NCBI GenBank assembly: GCA_963763485.1
Contig: CAVXOW010000007.1
Coordinates: 744,001 to 808,000 of the forward strand
Direction: 5' to 3'
From: CAWCKS01 sp963763485
GTDB taxonomy: Bacteria > Pseudomonadota > Alphaproteobacteria > Rhizobiales > Xanthobacteraceae
DNA length: 64,000 bases
The notes under the pieces are model-generated. The model was not told where the DNA came from. It did not search any database and saw nothing but the letters and a program-made list of their open reading frames with translations. The translations under genes and the position numbers were made by a program. Positions 45,745 to 53,722 of the stretch are shown piece by piece. Every line of letters begins with the position of its first letter. Position 1 is the first letter of the stretch.

Positions 45745-46556
45745 ATGAACGCCGCCGTGACCACGACCGAATCACCGCTCGCACCGACTGAGCCTGCGAC
45801 CGCCGCGTCCCCAAAACCGCCGCGGGTCTGGAAATTCTGGGCGACGCTGGCCTGGAGCATCCTGCTGTACGGGGTGATGACGGTCAGTGCGGCGGTCGGC
45901 ATCGTGCTCGCAGTAAAATGGTACGGCATCGATGTCAGCACTTTTGCCGCGGACAAGAGCGCGTTCCTAAGCGACGGGATCGTCGTTGCGGCGACCTCGA
46001 TGTCCGGCGACGCTGCCGGTGCTGCTGGTGATCGCGCTGGCGATCCGGCTGGCGCGGCAAAAATTTGTCGACTACCTCGCGCTGCGACTGCCTTCGGCCC
46101 GGCACGCTTGCATCGGCCTCGGCGCGATCGCGCTGCTGATGGTCGCCATCGATGCAACCTCGGCGCTGGCCGGTCGACCACTCGTGCCTGACGTTTTGCT
46201 CGACGGCGTTCGCAGCGCGCAGCAGCACACAGGCCATCGGCTTCTTTGCCCTGGCGCTGGTCGTGACCGCGCCGATCACCGAAGAGATCGTGTTCCGCGG
46301 CTTCATCTATCGCGGCTTCGCCGCGAGCCGGCTGGGGACCGTCGGCGCCGTCGTTCTCTCGTCACTGATCTTTACGGCGATTCATATCCAGTACGACCTG
46401 ATCACGCTCTGCGGCGTGCTCGCGACGGCGCTGTTGCTCGGCACCATGCGTGCGGTGTCCGGCTCGACGGTGCTGACGATAGCGATGCACGCGCTCAACA
46501 ATGGCGTCGTGTTGCTGGAGATGCTGTGGTTCGCGGGAATGTTGCCGCATGCGTGA
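45745..46556 (+). pseudogene. CPBP-family intramembrane metalloprotease, two frame breaks
   Basis: The ATG at 45745 gives an N-terminal tail and first helix (VWKFWATLAWSILLYGVMT). The frame changes after ATSMS: removing one G of the GG at 46006-46007 restores ATLPVLLVIALAIRLARQKFVDYLAL. It changes again near 46216-46225: removing one base in CAGCAGCACACAGG restores SAQQTQAIGFFALALVVTA. The second half carries the family motif EEIVFRGFIYRGF (EExxxR), HIQYD and HALNN, the metal-binding and catalytic residues of the CAAX/bacteriocin-processing family. The corrected protein is about 269 residues. With the sequence as given it cannot be made intact. An IS110 element begins within about 10 bp after the stop. 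Confidence 0.8.
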
Positions 46557-46564
46557 CGCTCGTA

Positions 46565-47575
46565 GCAACCATTAAGTGGTAGCTGGTTTTTCTAGCCAAG
46601 GTTTACCGCGCTGAACGACAGTGTTGGCGTAGATGAGCAGCTTTCTGGCGCAGGCGACAAGAGCGGCGTTGTGGGCTTTGCCGCGGGCGATCAGGCGCGC
46701 GTAGAGAGCGATCAGCGCTTTGTTCCAGCGGAACGCCGCCGGCAAAGCGGCCGCAAACAGTGAGCGGCGCAAACGTCCGCGCCCGCCGGCGATGTGGCGT
46801 TGGCCTTTGTACTTCCCGCTGTCGTCATCGAACGGAGCAAGCCCGGCAAGTGCGGCAGCCTGTTCGCGGCTGAGGCGTCCGAGTTCCGGCATCCGGATGA
46901 TGAGCGCAAGCGCGGTCCGCTCCCCGATGCCGGGGACGCTGCAGACCAAGTCGAGCCGTAGGGCGAGGTCATCGTAGGCGCGTAACGCCTTGGCGATCCG
47001 CAGCAGCTCAGCCGCCCGTCGGGTCTTCAAGCGTGCGATATCGGCGGTGACGAGCTGCCGCAATCGACGATTGTCGATATGTTCGAGCCGGATCTTGCTG
47101 CGAGCAATATCCTCCTCAATCTGCTCGACGAAGGTTAGATGATCGGCAAGCTCAGCCAGGCGCGCATCCGGCTCAATCCGCGGCTGATCGACTGCGGCAG
47201 TGCAGGCTGCGATCAGGACTGCATCGAGCATATCATTCTTGGCTCGACGCAGGTGCACGCGTGCAAAGGCACGAACCTGGATCGGCTGCAGCACCACCAC
47301 GGTGAGCCCTGCCGCCCGCAGATACTTGATCACCCCGCGCTCGTAGCCGCCAGTTGCCTCGATGCCAACCCGCGCGACACCGACCTTGGTCAGCTCCGCA
47401 TGCAACCGTCGCCAGCCGTGCAACGTGTTCTCGACCCGCCAATGTAAGTCTTGGCAATGGATGGCAACGTCGAGTTTGTCTTTGGCCGTATCGATGCCGG
47501 CCACCACTATGTTAGTCTTCGTCATCTTCGTCGATCCCTGCCTTGTGAAGCGAACCTAATGTTCCGGCAACCATC
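46565..47575. mobile_element. IS110-family insertion sequence
   Basis: The element is defined by its transposase gene. An 8-bp direct repeat GCAACCAT occurs at both edges (46565-46572 and 47568-47575), about 1 kb apart. It may mark the ends or the recombination core, since IS110 elements usually lack terminal inverted repeats and long target duplications. The exact ends are not certain. Confidence 0.6.
46572..47525 (-). CDS. IS110-family transposase (DEDD recombinase)
   Basis: A 317-residue transposase. The N-terminal RuvC-like DEDD domain has VAGIDTAKDKLDVAI, GIEATGGYERGVIKYL and RRAKNDMLDAVLIA, with the four acidic residues expected. The C-terminal Transposase_20 part contains VCSVPGIGERTALALIIRMPELG and LAGLAPFDDDSGKYKG and the conserved Ser region (GRGRLRRSLFAAAL). 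It looks intact and may be active. It has inserted between the CPBP gene and the repeat at 47736. Confidence 0.92.
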   Translation of the reverse strand: MTKTNIVVAGIDTAKDKLDVAIHCQDLHWRVENTLHGWRRLHAELTKVGVARVGIEATGGYERGVIKYLRAAGLTVVVLQPIQVRAFARVHLRRAKNDMLDAVLIAACTAAVDQPRIEPDARLAELADHLTFVEQIEEDIARSKIRLEHIDNRRLRQLVTADIARLKTRRAAELLRIAKALRAYDDLALRLDLVCSVPGIGERTALALIIRMPELGRLSREQAAALAGLAPFDDDSGKYKGQRHIAGGRGRLRRSLFAAALPAAFRWNKALIALYARLIARGKAHNAALVACARKLLIYANTVVQRGKPWLEKPATT

Positions 47576-47735
47576 CGGGTCCGATGAAGGTGCTGACGAC
47601 GATCACGCTACGGGACAGCCCAAGCTGCTCAGGGCGGGTTCGATCCGATCGCCAGGCGCTCTGCCGTGGATCGCCGTCCGCGGCAGAGCATTCCTTTCGG
47701 AACGACCTCAAGATATTTGGATTCGCTGTTACAAG

Positions 47736-47880
47736 GGTGGGTTAGGCGCCCTCCACGGCGCGCGCTTTCAGTCACGACTGGAATGGGCGCCGTAACCCAC
47801 CGGCTGACTCTGGTTGGTGGGTTACGGCGCCAGCGCTCTGCACGTTGGCACGCTGTGCGCTGGATGGCGCCTAATCCACC
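47736..47880. repeat. twin palindromic repeat (GGTGGGTT...AACCCACC)
   Basis: Two hairpin-forming units in a row. The first runs from GGTGGGTTAGGCGCC (47736) to GGCGCCGTAACCCACC (ends 47801). The second runs from GGTGGGTTACGGCGCC (47816) to GGCGCCTAATCCACC (ends 47880). The loops differ. The unit is non-coding and lies in the 560-bp gap before the MFS gene. Similar GGTGGGTTA elements are dispersed in rhizobial genomes. Confidence 0.6.
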
Positions 47881-48087
47881 CTACGGCGCCGTGGCCACGA
47901 ACTCAATTGCCCTCGGTGCAATCGCGCGCCGCGCGCGCAAAGTCGCATCTGATATGCGTCATCCAATCGATGGATTGAGATGTTGCGCCGCGCACGCTAT
48001 CTCTGCTGACAACTCTTCCGCACTGCCGCGGCTCATCTCCTTCGCCTCCGTACGCGGCGAACAAACAACAACACGCGAGGCGACACC

Positions 48088-49326
48088 TTGACTGCAACAG
48101 CCGATCTTTCGCGCGCCGCGCTCGTGACGTTCGTGCCGGATTCGCCCGCCGCGTGGCGGCGGCTGGGGCTGGCGCTCGCCATCGGCGCGGTCGGCAGCGT
48201 CGGCATGTGGTCGGTCGTGGTGGCGCTGCCGGTGGTGCAGGCCTCGTTCGGCGCGACCCGCGCGGAAGCCTCGACCGCCTTCACCTTCGCGATGCTCGGC
48301 TTCGGCTTCGGCGGCGTCTTGATCGGCCGCGTCACCGACCGGCTCGGCATCGTGCCGGCGATCGCGCTCGGCATGCTCGCGCTATTGATCGGCTACATCA
48401 CCGCGGGGCTGTCGTCCTCGCTGTGGCAATTCACCATCGCGCACGCCGCGATCGGGTTCGGCTCGTCGGCAACCTTCGCGCCGCTGATGGCGGAAGCCTC
48501 GCACTGGTTCGAGCGCCGCCGCGGCATTGCCGTGACCATGGCCGCGAGCGGCAACTATATCGGCGGCGCGATCTGGCCGCCGCTCGTCGAGCGCAGCATG
48601 GTGGCTTACGGCTGGCAGGCGACGCATATCGGCATCGGTGTGGTGGCCGCGGTCGCGATGGCGCTGCTGCTGGTCGTATTGCGCGCGAGCATGCGCGGCT
48701 CGACGCGGCATTCCCATGCGGTCGCCGCCGCACCGACCGTCAATCTGAACATCGGCGCCAACGCGCTCACCGTGATCCTGTCGATCGCCAGCGTGTCCTG
48801 CTGTGTCGCGATGGCGATGCCGCAGGTCCATATCGTCGCCTACTGCGGCGACCTCGGCTACGGCATGGCGCGCGGCGCCCAGATGCTGGCGGTGATGCTC
48901 GCGTTCGGCATCGTCAGCCGGCTCGGCTCAGGGCTGATCGCCGACCGCTTCGGCGGACTGGTCACGCTCTTGATCGGTTCGGTCGCGCAGGGCGTGGCGC
49001 TCAGCCTCTACCTGTTCTTCGATGGCCTCGCCTCGCTCTACGTGATCTCGGCGCTGTTCGGCCTGTTCCAGGGTGGCCTCGTGCCGAGCTACGCGCTGAT
49101 CGTGCGCGAGACCATGCCCGCGCGGGAAGCCGCCACGCGCGTCGGCATCGTCATCATGGCGAGCGTGCTCGGCATGTCGTTCGGCGGCTGGGTGTCCGGC
49201 GCCATCTTCGATGCCACCGGCTCCTACCGCGCCGCCTTCCTCAACGGCGTCGCCTGGAACCTGCTCAACATGGCGATCGCGCTGATGCTGCTCTTGCGCG
49301 CGCGCAGCCGGCGCGGCGGCTGGTGA
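48088..49326 (+). CDS. MFS transporter
   Basis: A 412-residue major facilitator with about 12 transmembrane helices. The loop 2-3 motif is GRVTDRLGIVPAIALGM, and a second such loop is in GLIADRFGGLVTLLIGS. The N-terminal half resembles oxalate/formate-type or monocarboxylate-type MFS proteins (SVGMWSVVVALPVVQASFG, ASTAFTFAMLGFGFGGVLIGR). The start is a TTG at 48088 preceded by GCGAGGCGAC; no ATG in frame fits. The substrate is unknown. It is a monocistronic unit flanked by repeats. Confidence 0.85.
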   Translation: MTATADLSRAALVTFVPDSPAAWRRLGLALAIGAVGSVGMWSVVVALPVVQASFGATRAEASTAFTFAMLGFGFGGVLIGRVTDRLGIVPAIALGMLALLIGYITAGLSSSLWQFTIAHAAIGFGSSATFAPLMAEASHWFERRRGIAVTMAASGNYIGGAIWPPLVERSMVAYGWQATHIGIGVVAAVAMALLLVVLRASMRGSTRHSHAVAAAPTVNLNIGANALTVILSIASVSCCVAMAMPQVHIVAYCGDLGYGMARGAQMLAVMLAFGIVSRLGSGLIADRFGGLVTLLIGSVAQGVALSLYLFFDGLASLYVISALFGLFQGGLVPSYALIVRETMPAREAATRVGIVIMASVLGMSFGGWVSGAIFDATGSYRAAFLNGVAWNLLNMAIALMLLLRARSRRGGW

Positions 49327-49357
49327 TGGCCTGAGGGGCTGGCGTGAGCGTTTTACC

Positions 49358-49498
49358 TCTCCCCGCAATGCGGGGAGAGGTCGGATTGCGTAGCAATCCG
49401 GGTGAGGGGCGGGGCACGGCATTAATTGCAACTCAGAACTCGCGGACTAGCGGCCCTTCACCCCGACCTCTCCCCGCTAAAGGGGGGCGAAGGGAGAG
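49358..49498. repeat. palindromic intergenic repeat (CTCTCCCCGC type)
   Basis: A CCTCTCCCCGCAATGCGGGG hairpin, a GGATTGC-GTA-GCAATCC hairpin, and a matching inverted block (CCCCGACCTCTCCCCGC) about 90 bp later. Non-coding; lies between the MFS gene and the tRNA. Confidence 0.6.
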
Positions 49499-49590
49499 CT
49501 AGCGCGATAAGCTCGTGTTGCAGATTGCGACTTCGCCGCCTGCAATGTATCTGGATCGGGCTTGGGTCGTCCTGCTCTGCAGGGTGAAAC

Positions 49591-49666
49591 GGGCCTGTAG
49601 CTCAATGGTTAGAGCCGGCCGCTCATAACGGTCTGGTTGCAGGTTCGAGTCCTGCCGGGCCCACCA
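49591..49666 (+). tRNA. tRNA with CAU anticodon (Ile2 or elongator Met), copy 1
   Basis: A complete 76-nt cloverleaf with encoded CCA: acceptor GGGCCTG/CGGGCCC, D arm GCTC/GAGC, anticodon loop CTCATAA, T arm GCAGG/CCTGC around TTCGAGT. CAU reads AUG, or AUA if the C is modified by TilS. The short D loop and the CTGGTT variable region resemble tRNA-Ile2, but the identity is not certain. Copy 2 lies at 50245. Confidence 0.85.
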
Positions 49667-49846
49667 CGCCTTCGCTTGCTTCGCAAGATGCGGCTCGGCA
49701 AGCTCGTCGTAGCGAAGGCTGCCGCGCCGGAGCCCGAGGGGCAAAGGCGGGTCGCGCGTCCGACATGGGACTTAAGGCCCAGCCCAAGTTGCACTAGAAT
49801 TCTCCGGCTGCTGGGTGCTGCTTCGTAACGAACGGGAGGTTTTGGC

Positions 49847-50179
49847 ATGCCGATCTATATCTCGCGTGGATGTTACACCGCCGATGCCGTGCGCGGCATG
49901 ATGGCCAATCCCGAAGATCGGGAGCGGTCGATCGCAAGCGCGTTCGAGAAGCTCGGCGGCAAGTTGCTGAGCTACTACGTCACCCTTGGCGAATTCGATT
50001 GGTTGCTCGTCGGAGAATTTCCGAACGAGAAGGCTGCGGCAGCAGCCATCCTTGTCGCTATGGCGGGCGGCAGCGTCTGCAACGTACAGACCACGGTCGC
50101 CATGACCTCCAAGGAGGCAATGGAAGCTTTCAGCGGGGCGGCTACGGTCGCCAACTCGTTCAAAAGCGCCGGCAGGTGA
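49847..50179 (+). CDS. GYD-domain protein
   Basis: A 110-residue protein of the GYD family. It starts PIYISRGCYTADAVRGMMANPEDR, the usual family N-terminus (MPxYISxGxYT), and contains LGGKLLSYYVTLGEFDWLLVGEFP. The family fold is ferredoxin-like; members occur singly in many soil bacteria and the function is unknown. The ATG at 49847 follows GGGAGGTTTTGGC, a good ribosome site. The gene sits between two nearly identical tRNA genes. Confidence 0.85.
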   Translation: MPIYISRGCYTADAVRGMMANPEDRERSIASAFEKLGGKLLSYYVTLGEFDWLLVGEFPNEKAAAAAILVAMAGGSVCNVQTTVAMTSKEAMEAFSGAATVANSFKSAGR

Positions 50180-50244
50180 TTGGGCGAGGCCGAGGGCTGG
50201 TCTGACGAAGACGGGCCTGGATCGCCGTGTTCGCAGCGCGAACC

Positions 50245-50320
50245 GGGCCTGTTGCTCAATGGTTAGAGCCGGCCGCTCATAACGGTCTGGTTGCAGGTTC
50301 GAGTCCTGCCGGGCCCACCA
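50245..50320 (+). tRNA. tRNA with CAU anticodon, copy 2 (variant base 9)
   Basis: Identical to the copy at 49591 except that base 9 is T instead of A (GGGCCTGTTGCTC versus GGGCCTGTAGCTC). The 3' end is complete with CCA and is followed 64 bp later by the integrase gene, so it is the likely integration site (attL side) of the element that starts here. Base 9 forms tertiary contacts in tRNA, so the change may matter for function. Confidence 0.82.
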
Positions 50321-50365
50321 TGTCGATTTTCTCCTTTTGATATCGTTGGGCAATTTCGAAAAATT

Positions 50366-50390
50366 GGCTAACCGGCACCCCAGGTTAGCC
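50366..50390 (-). terminator. hairpin at the integrase 3' end
   Basis: Inverted 7-bp arms GGCTAAC (50366-50372) and GTTAGCC (50384-50390) overlap the integrase stop codon. Read on the minus strand it is followed by AATTTTTCG, so it may be a weak terminator. Confidence 0.5.
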
Positions 50391-51431
50391 ACCCGATGTT
50401 CTCTTTTTGGTTTCTGCAACGAGCTGCGCCATGCCGTCCTTCGCCATGCGCGCCTGATCGGCGGCCTTGGTGTAGCGCGCCACTTCACTGAGTGAGACGT
50501 GGCCGCTGATTGACGCGATGACATTCGCCGAACATCCGGCTTCGGCGAGACGGCGACAGCCCGCCTTGCGTAGACCGTGCGCCGATGTCCCGCGCGGAAG
50601 GCCGGCTTCGTTGCAGGCTTCGCGGAACCAATTGGTGAAGCCGGCCGCGGTGAACGGCTTGCCGAGCGACGTCGTGAGAAACGTCAGGTGTTCGGACGGC
50701 GTGGCGTCGAGTGCCGCTTGCAGATCAGGATAAATCGAAATCGCCAGCATGGTGCCGGTCTTCTGCTGGTGCACGGAGATCATGCCGGCACGAATATGTT
50801 GCCGGCCCATCCGGACCACGTCACCGCGCCGCTGCACAGTGCAGAGGAGCAGCGCGAGCGCCAGCCGTTCGCGGGTGCCGATAGGATGCCGCGCCTCAAA
50901 GGCGGCGATGTCGCTTTCTTCCCAAGTGCGATAGCCAGCGGTCTTGCTCGAGAGGTTCTTGATGCCGGCGGTCGGATCTTCCTTCAGGATGCCGTCGTCA
51001 ACCGCAAACAGCATCAGCGCACGAACCGTCTTCAGCCAGTTGCGTGCCGCGAACCGTTTGTCCTTCTTCTTGGTGAAGATCGCCACGACGTGTTCGCGCC
51101 TCAGCATCGCGATGCGCTTCTCGCCGTGCTCGTTGGCAAAGCGCAGCAAGATGTTCTTGCGCGTGCGCTTGGTTTCGTCCGCAAGATCGCTGAAGGCAAC
51201 CGAGTTGAAATAGGAATGTACCACCGCCTCGATGGTGCCCGGCTTGATCCTGTTGGTGGCCGCCGTGATTTTCGGAGTCTCGCTGGACATTGCCTCCTCG
51301 TATACCGCCATGAACTGCGGCGACCACGGCAGGCCAGGCAGCGGAATCTGCGCATAGCCCTTACGGCGCAGGTAGAACCTGGCCTTGCCATGCCTATCGA
51401 CATAGCCGTGGACATGCTTCGGCATCTTCAT
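50385..51431 (-). CDS. tyrosine-type site-specific integrase
   Basis: A 348-residue phage-type integrase. The N-terminal arm (HVHGYVDRHGKARFYLRRKG) and the SAM-like core-binding region (TKRTRKNILLRFANEHGEKRI) come before the catalytic domain. Its active-site residues are visible in LCTVQRRGDVVRM (Arg), HGLRKAGCRR (His-x-x-Arg), SGHVSLSEVARYT (His and the nucleophile Tyr). The ATG at 51431 overlaps the stop of the preceding small gene (ATGA). It lies beside a tRNA 3' end, the normal place for the integrase of a tRNA-targeting element. It appears intact although the element around it is decayed. Confidence 0.92.
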   Translation of the reverse strand: MKMPKHVHGYVDRHGKARFYLRRKGYAQIPLPGLPWSPQFMAVYEEAMSSETPKITAATNRIKPGTIEAVVHSYFNSVAFSDLADETKRTRKNILLRFANEHGEKRIAMLRREHVVAIFTKKKDKRFAARNWLKTVRALMLFAVDDGILKEDPTAGIKNLSSKTAGYRTWEESDIAAFEARHPIGTRERLALALLLCTVQRRGDVVRMGRQHIRAGMISVHQQKTGTMLAISIYPDLQAALDATPSEHLTFLTTSLGKPFTAAGFTNWFREACNEAGLPRGTSAHGLRKAGCRRLAEAGCSANVIASISGHVSLSEVARYTKAADQARMAKDGMAQLVAETKKRTSGG

Positions 51432-51700
51432 TGCAGCAGCTCCACATCCCATTCGTTCACATCGCCGGTTCCATCCGGAGATACAGCCCTACCGTCGCCT
51501 TCCCTGAACTTAATCAAGACAGTGCCATCCGTCTTGACGGTTGCCGCTGTCGGAACCTTGCCGGTCTTTTCGACCTGCCGCAGCACTCGATCAAGCGTCA
51601 CCTTGCGCGCGCGCTTGGAATGCCGGCGCACCACCAGTGGCGCGTCCGAATTATAGGTCACCCAAGGATCGTACTCGTCATATTGCGGGCTCTTGCTCAT
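51428..51700 (-). CDS. hypothetical protein upstream of integrase
   Basis: A 90-residue acidic protein (SKSPQYDEYDPWVTYNSDAPLVV, then a basic stretch RRHSKRARKVTLDRVLRQVEKTG, then VNEWDVELLQ). The ATG at 51700 follows GAGGCGAATGTG. It overlaps the integrase start by 4 bp, so it is translationally coupled. The small size, the basic helix and the position suggest an accessory protein such as an excision factor, but there is no recognisable excisionase motif. Confidence 0.6.
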   Translation of the reverse strand: MSKSPQYDEYDPWVTYNSDAPLVVRRHSKRARKVTLDRVLRQVEKTGKVPTAATVKTDGTVLIKFREGDGRAVSPDGTGDVNEWDVELLQ

Positions 51701-51710
51701 CACATTCGCC

Positions 51711-51992
51711 TCATCCCACCGGCTCCAGATTTGCCGGTGGCAACGGATCGATATCCACTCCGCCATCACCACCGACCTTGTCATCGCCACGATATCGGGA
51801 AGCAAACACGCGGTAGGACTTGCAGATGATCTCCAGGACGCAGCCGCCATCGCCGAATTCTATGCTTGGTGAATTCTCGGTCTCGGCCTTAATTTTGATA
51901 AGTCCTCCAGCGAGAGGCTTAACGGCAAGCACCTTCATCGGCACCATCATCGGAAACCTGTCACCGCGTTTCAGATTTCTCGCTTTGCTCAT
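51711..51992 (-). CDS. hypothetical small protein
   Basis: A 93-residue protein starting SKARNLKRGDRFPMMVPMKVL, with a beta-rich middle (GGLIKIKAETENSPSIEFGDGGCVLEI) and an acidic end. It overlaps the portal fragment by 4 bp and is followed 10 bp later by the next gene, so it belongs to the same minus-strand operon. No family recognised. RGDRFPMM-type starts occur in small phage proteins; that is only a resemblance. Confidence 0.5.
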   Translation of the reverse strand: MSKARNLKRGDRFPMMVPMKVLAVKPLAGGLIKIKAETENSPSIEFGDGGCVLEIICKSYRVFASRYRGDDKVGGDGGVDIDPLPPANLEPVG

Positions 51993-52393
51993 ATCGTCGG
52001 TCCTCTTTGCGCTCCGAGCGCGACCGAATTCGCAGGCTGGTTATAGGTGCTGCCGTCCGGAATCGGTGGCTCATCTCCTTGCGGCGAATATCGTTCGGCG
52101 AACTCGCGGAGCTCGAATGTCGATTGGTTCGGGTTCGCGATGTCGTGCAAGACGCCGTACAGCGGATTATCGTCGGCACGTTCGCGGTCACCGTTGGCGT
52201 CGCGTCGAAACAGAAACAGCGGCACGCTCGCCAAGATCTCGGAACGTAATTGCACGCAGCGCGCAGCGACGGCCAAATTGCTCAGCACGATATCCGATGT
52301 GAAGCGCCAATCGAAGTACGGATCGAAGGCGCGAGTTTCGATCTCCGGTGATTTCACCGGAGGTCGACCGAAGATGCGTGCGAGGATGCCCAT
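51989..52393 (-). pseudogene. truncated phage portal protein (HK97 type)
   Basis: The first 105 or so residues have the N-terminus of an HK97-type portal protein: MGILARIFGRPP, FDWRFTSDIVLSNLAVAARCVQL, and LASVPLFLFRRDANGDRE with NPLYGVLHDIANPNQS. A normal portal has 400-ish residues. Here the frame leaves the family after FELRE and ends in about 30 unrelated residues (ERYSPQGDEPPIPDG). An internal deletion has probably removed most of the gene. The ATG at 52393 overlaps the upstream stop (TGATG type). Confidence 0.75.
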
Positions 52394-52725
52394 CAGAAAC
52401 GAGGCGCCTGTCCCACAGCGCCGGGGTAACAGCAGTAGGACGTCACGGGCCCCTCTTTCTCTTTCCAGCGAGCCAGCATCGCTTCCAGTTCACTCAGGGT
52501 GTCACAGCGGATTACCTTGCTAGGCTCGAAAACCTGCCAGTTGCGGATGCAGTACGGATCGTAGAATTTACAAATCTCCCAGTGATCGTCTCCGTGCAGC
52601 TCATAGCCTCGCATCTCAAACTCACGCGTCAGGTCTTCTACCCGGTCGAGCCATTGTTCGAGGTCATCACCAATGAAGTTTTCGTCCAGCAGCCGTACTT
52701 CCTTGAAGGTCTCTGGTTTTCCCAT
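52393..52725 (-). CDS. hypothetical protein, prophage region
   Basis: A 110-residue protein rich in acidic and aromatic residues (VRLLDENFIGDDLEQWLDRVEDL, GDDHWEICKFYDPYCIRNWQVF, WKEKEGPVTSYCCYP). It starts with GGAGATAGGAAC before the ATG. I recognise no family. It lies between the prohead-protease and portal fragments, where an intact phage would have no gene, so it may be a later insertion. Several cysteines near the end could bind metal. Confidence 0.55.
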   Translation of the reverse strand: MGKPETFKEVRLLDENFIGDDLEQWLDRVEDLTREFEMRGYELHGDDHWEICKFYDPYCIRNWQVFEPSKVIRCDTLSELEAMLARWKEKEGPVTSYCCYPGAVGQAPRF

Positions 52726-52776
52726 GTTCCTATCTCCTGAGGGTGTCGATGTAACGACGCGCGAGCGCGAGAGGGA

Positions 52777-52989
52777 TCAAGTTGGGATTGCCACCTTGAT
52801 TAGCTCGCGCTGTAACGACCGTGCCGCCGCGGCCGGCCATGCACTGACGACGCTGATTTCCTTCAGATCAACGCTATGCAGTGTTCTCTTATTGCCGGAC
52901 CACGTGTCACCACCGTTGCCGACAACGAATCCAAACGACATGCCACCGAGATCGCCGCGCTCGCGCGGGTAGCGGCCAATTTCAGCGCT
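52777..52989 (-). pseudogene. phage prohead protease fragment (HK97 gp4-like)
   Basis: Read on the minus strand this stretch gives RGDLGGMSFGFVVGNGGDTW, then NKRTLHSVDLKEISVVSAWP, and ends at a TGA at 52777-52779. GMSFGF and the DLxEISVVSxPA block are the signature of HK97-family prohead proteases. The N-terminal two thirds are missing; upstream the frame changes near LAATRA. It is too short to appear among long open frames. Confidence 0.65.
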
Positions 52990-53014
52990 ACGGGCTTACT
53001 CAATGGATCACTTC

Positions 53015-53602
53015 TCAACGCATCTTCCGCTTTGCGCTTTTCCGCGCTTGCGCCACCATTTCGAACAGTTCATCCGGCTGCATGTGGAGCACCTTCAAAT
53101 TTTCGTGGAAGGCGCGCAGCTGCGAGGTCAGGTTCAGGATCAGGATACGTGCAGGGGGGGCGCTCTCGCCGTTGAGCGCGAATGTTGCCAACCGGCCTAC
53201 CTCGTCGAGGGTCTTGTGATTGATCCCGATCACCTCGCCGTCCAGCAAGGCGAGATTTAAGACCAAGAGCACGTCGTTTCTGTTGGCGTCTACAGGATGC
53301 GTGCGGGCGTGCTCGGCCTTCGCACAGATCACACGCAGCCTGGCGTCCCAGCAGTCCCGGAACAGTCGCAAAATGACCACCGGCGCGATGCCAGCCTGCA
53401 CGAGTTCGAATGCGAGCAGCGCACGGTGAAAATCATCCGGCGCGTATGCAAGCTTGTTGCCTCTGCCCGGCTGCTTAGCTAGCAGGCCGCCGCGCTGCAG
53501 GGCGCCAAAGCGCGAGCGAAAGGCGGGCAGGGCGCTGGCGTCGATGCCGTGCAGGCGTGCCAGTGCCGCCTCAAGCTTTGCGTAACCAATTGTGAAGGCC
53601 AT
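53015..53602 (-). CDS. hypothetical protein, prophage region
   Basis: A 195-residue protein. The ATG at 53602 (AFTIGYAKLEAALARLHG) is preceded by GCAAGGGTCC; a TTG at 53662 is a weaker alternative. The N-terminal 60 residues look like a winged-helix or LysR/MarR-type fold (RFGALQRGGLLAKQPGRGNK), and the remainder is helical with FALNGESAPPARILILNLTS. A regulatory role is possible. It is divergent from the small gene at 53723, with an AT-rich control region between them. Confidence 0.55.
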   Translation of the reverse strand: MAFTIGYAKLEAALARLHGIDASALPAFRSRFGALQRGGLLAKQPGRGNKLAYAPDDFHRALLAFELVQAGIAPVVILRLFRDCWDARLRVICAKAEHARTHPVDANRNDVLLVLNLALLDGEVIGINHKTLDEVGRLATFALNGESAPPARILILNLTSQLRAFHENLKVLHMQPDELFEMVAQARKSAKRKMR

Positions 53603-53662
53603 TTTGCGGACCCTTGCCGCCGATTTCTCTATTTTTGCCGGTGCCTCCGCTGTGTCAAGCAA

Positions 53663-53722
53663 AATGTTGCTTTTGATTTATTAATAATGTAATGTCTGAC
53701 ATTTCTTCTGGAGGTTTCACCG
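53663..53722. promoter_or_regulatory. AT-rich divergent control region in the prophage
   Basis: Sixty bases with ATTTATTAATAAT and the palindrome-like AATGTCTGACATT, well below the GC content of the surroundings, lie between two divergent genes. A promoter and repressor site of the element are likely here. Confidence 0.45.

Noticed and set aside
49591..49666. Initiator tRNA-fMet
   Set aside because: The acceptor stem starts with a paired G1-C72, whereas bacterial initiators have a mismatch there; it must be an elongator Met or Ile2 tRNA.
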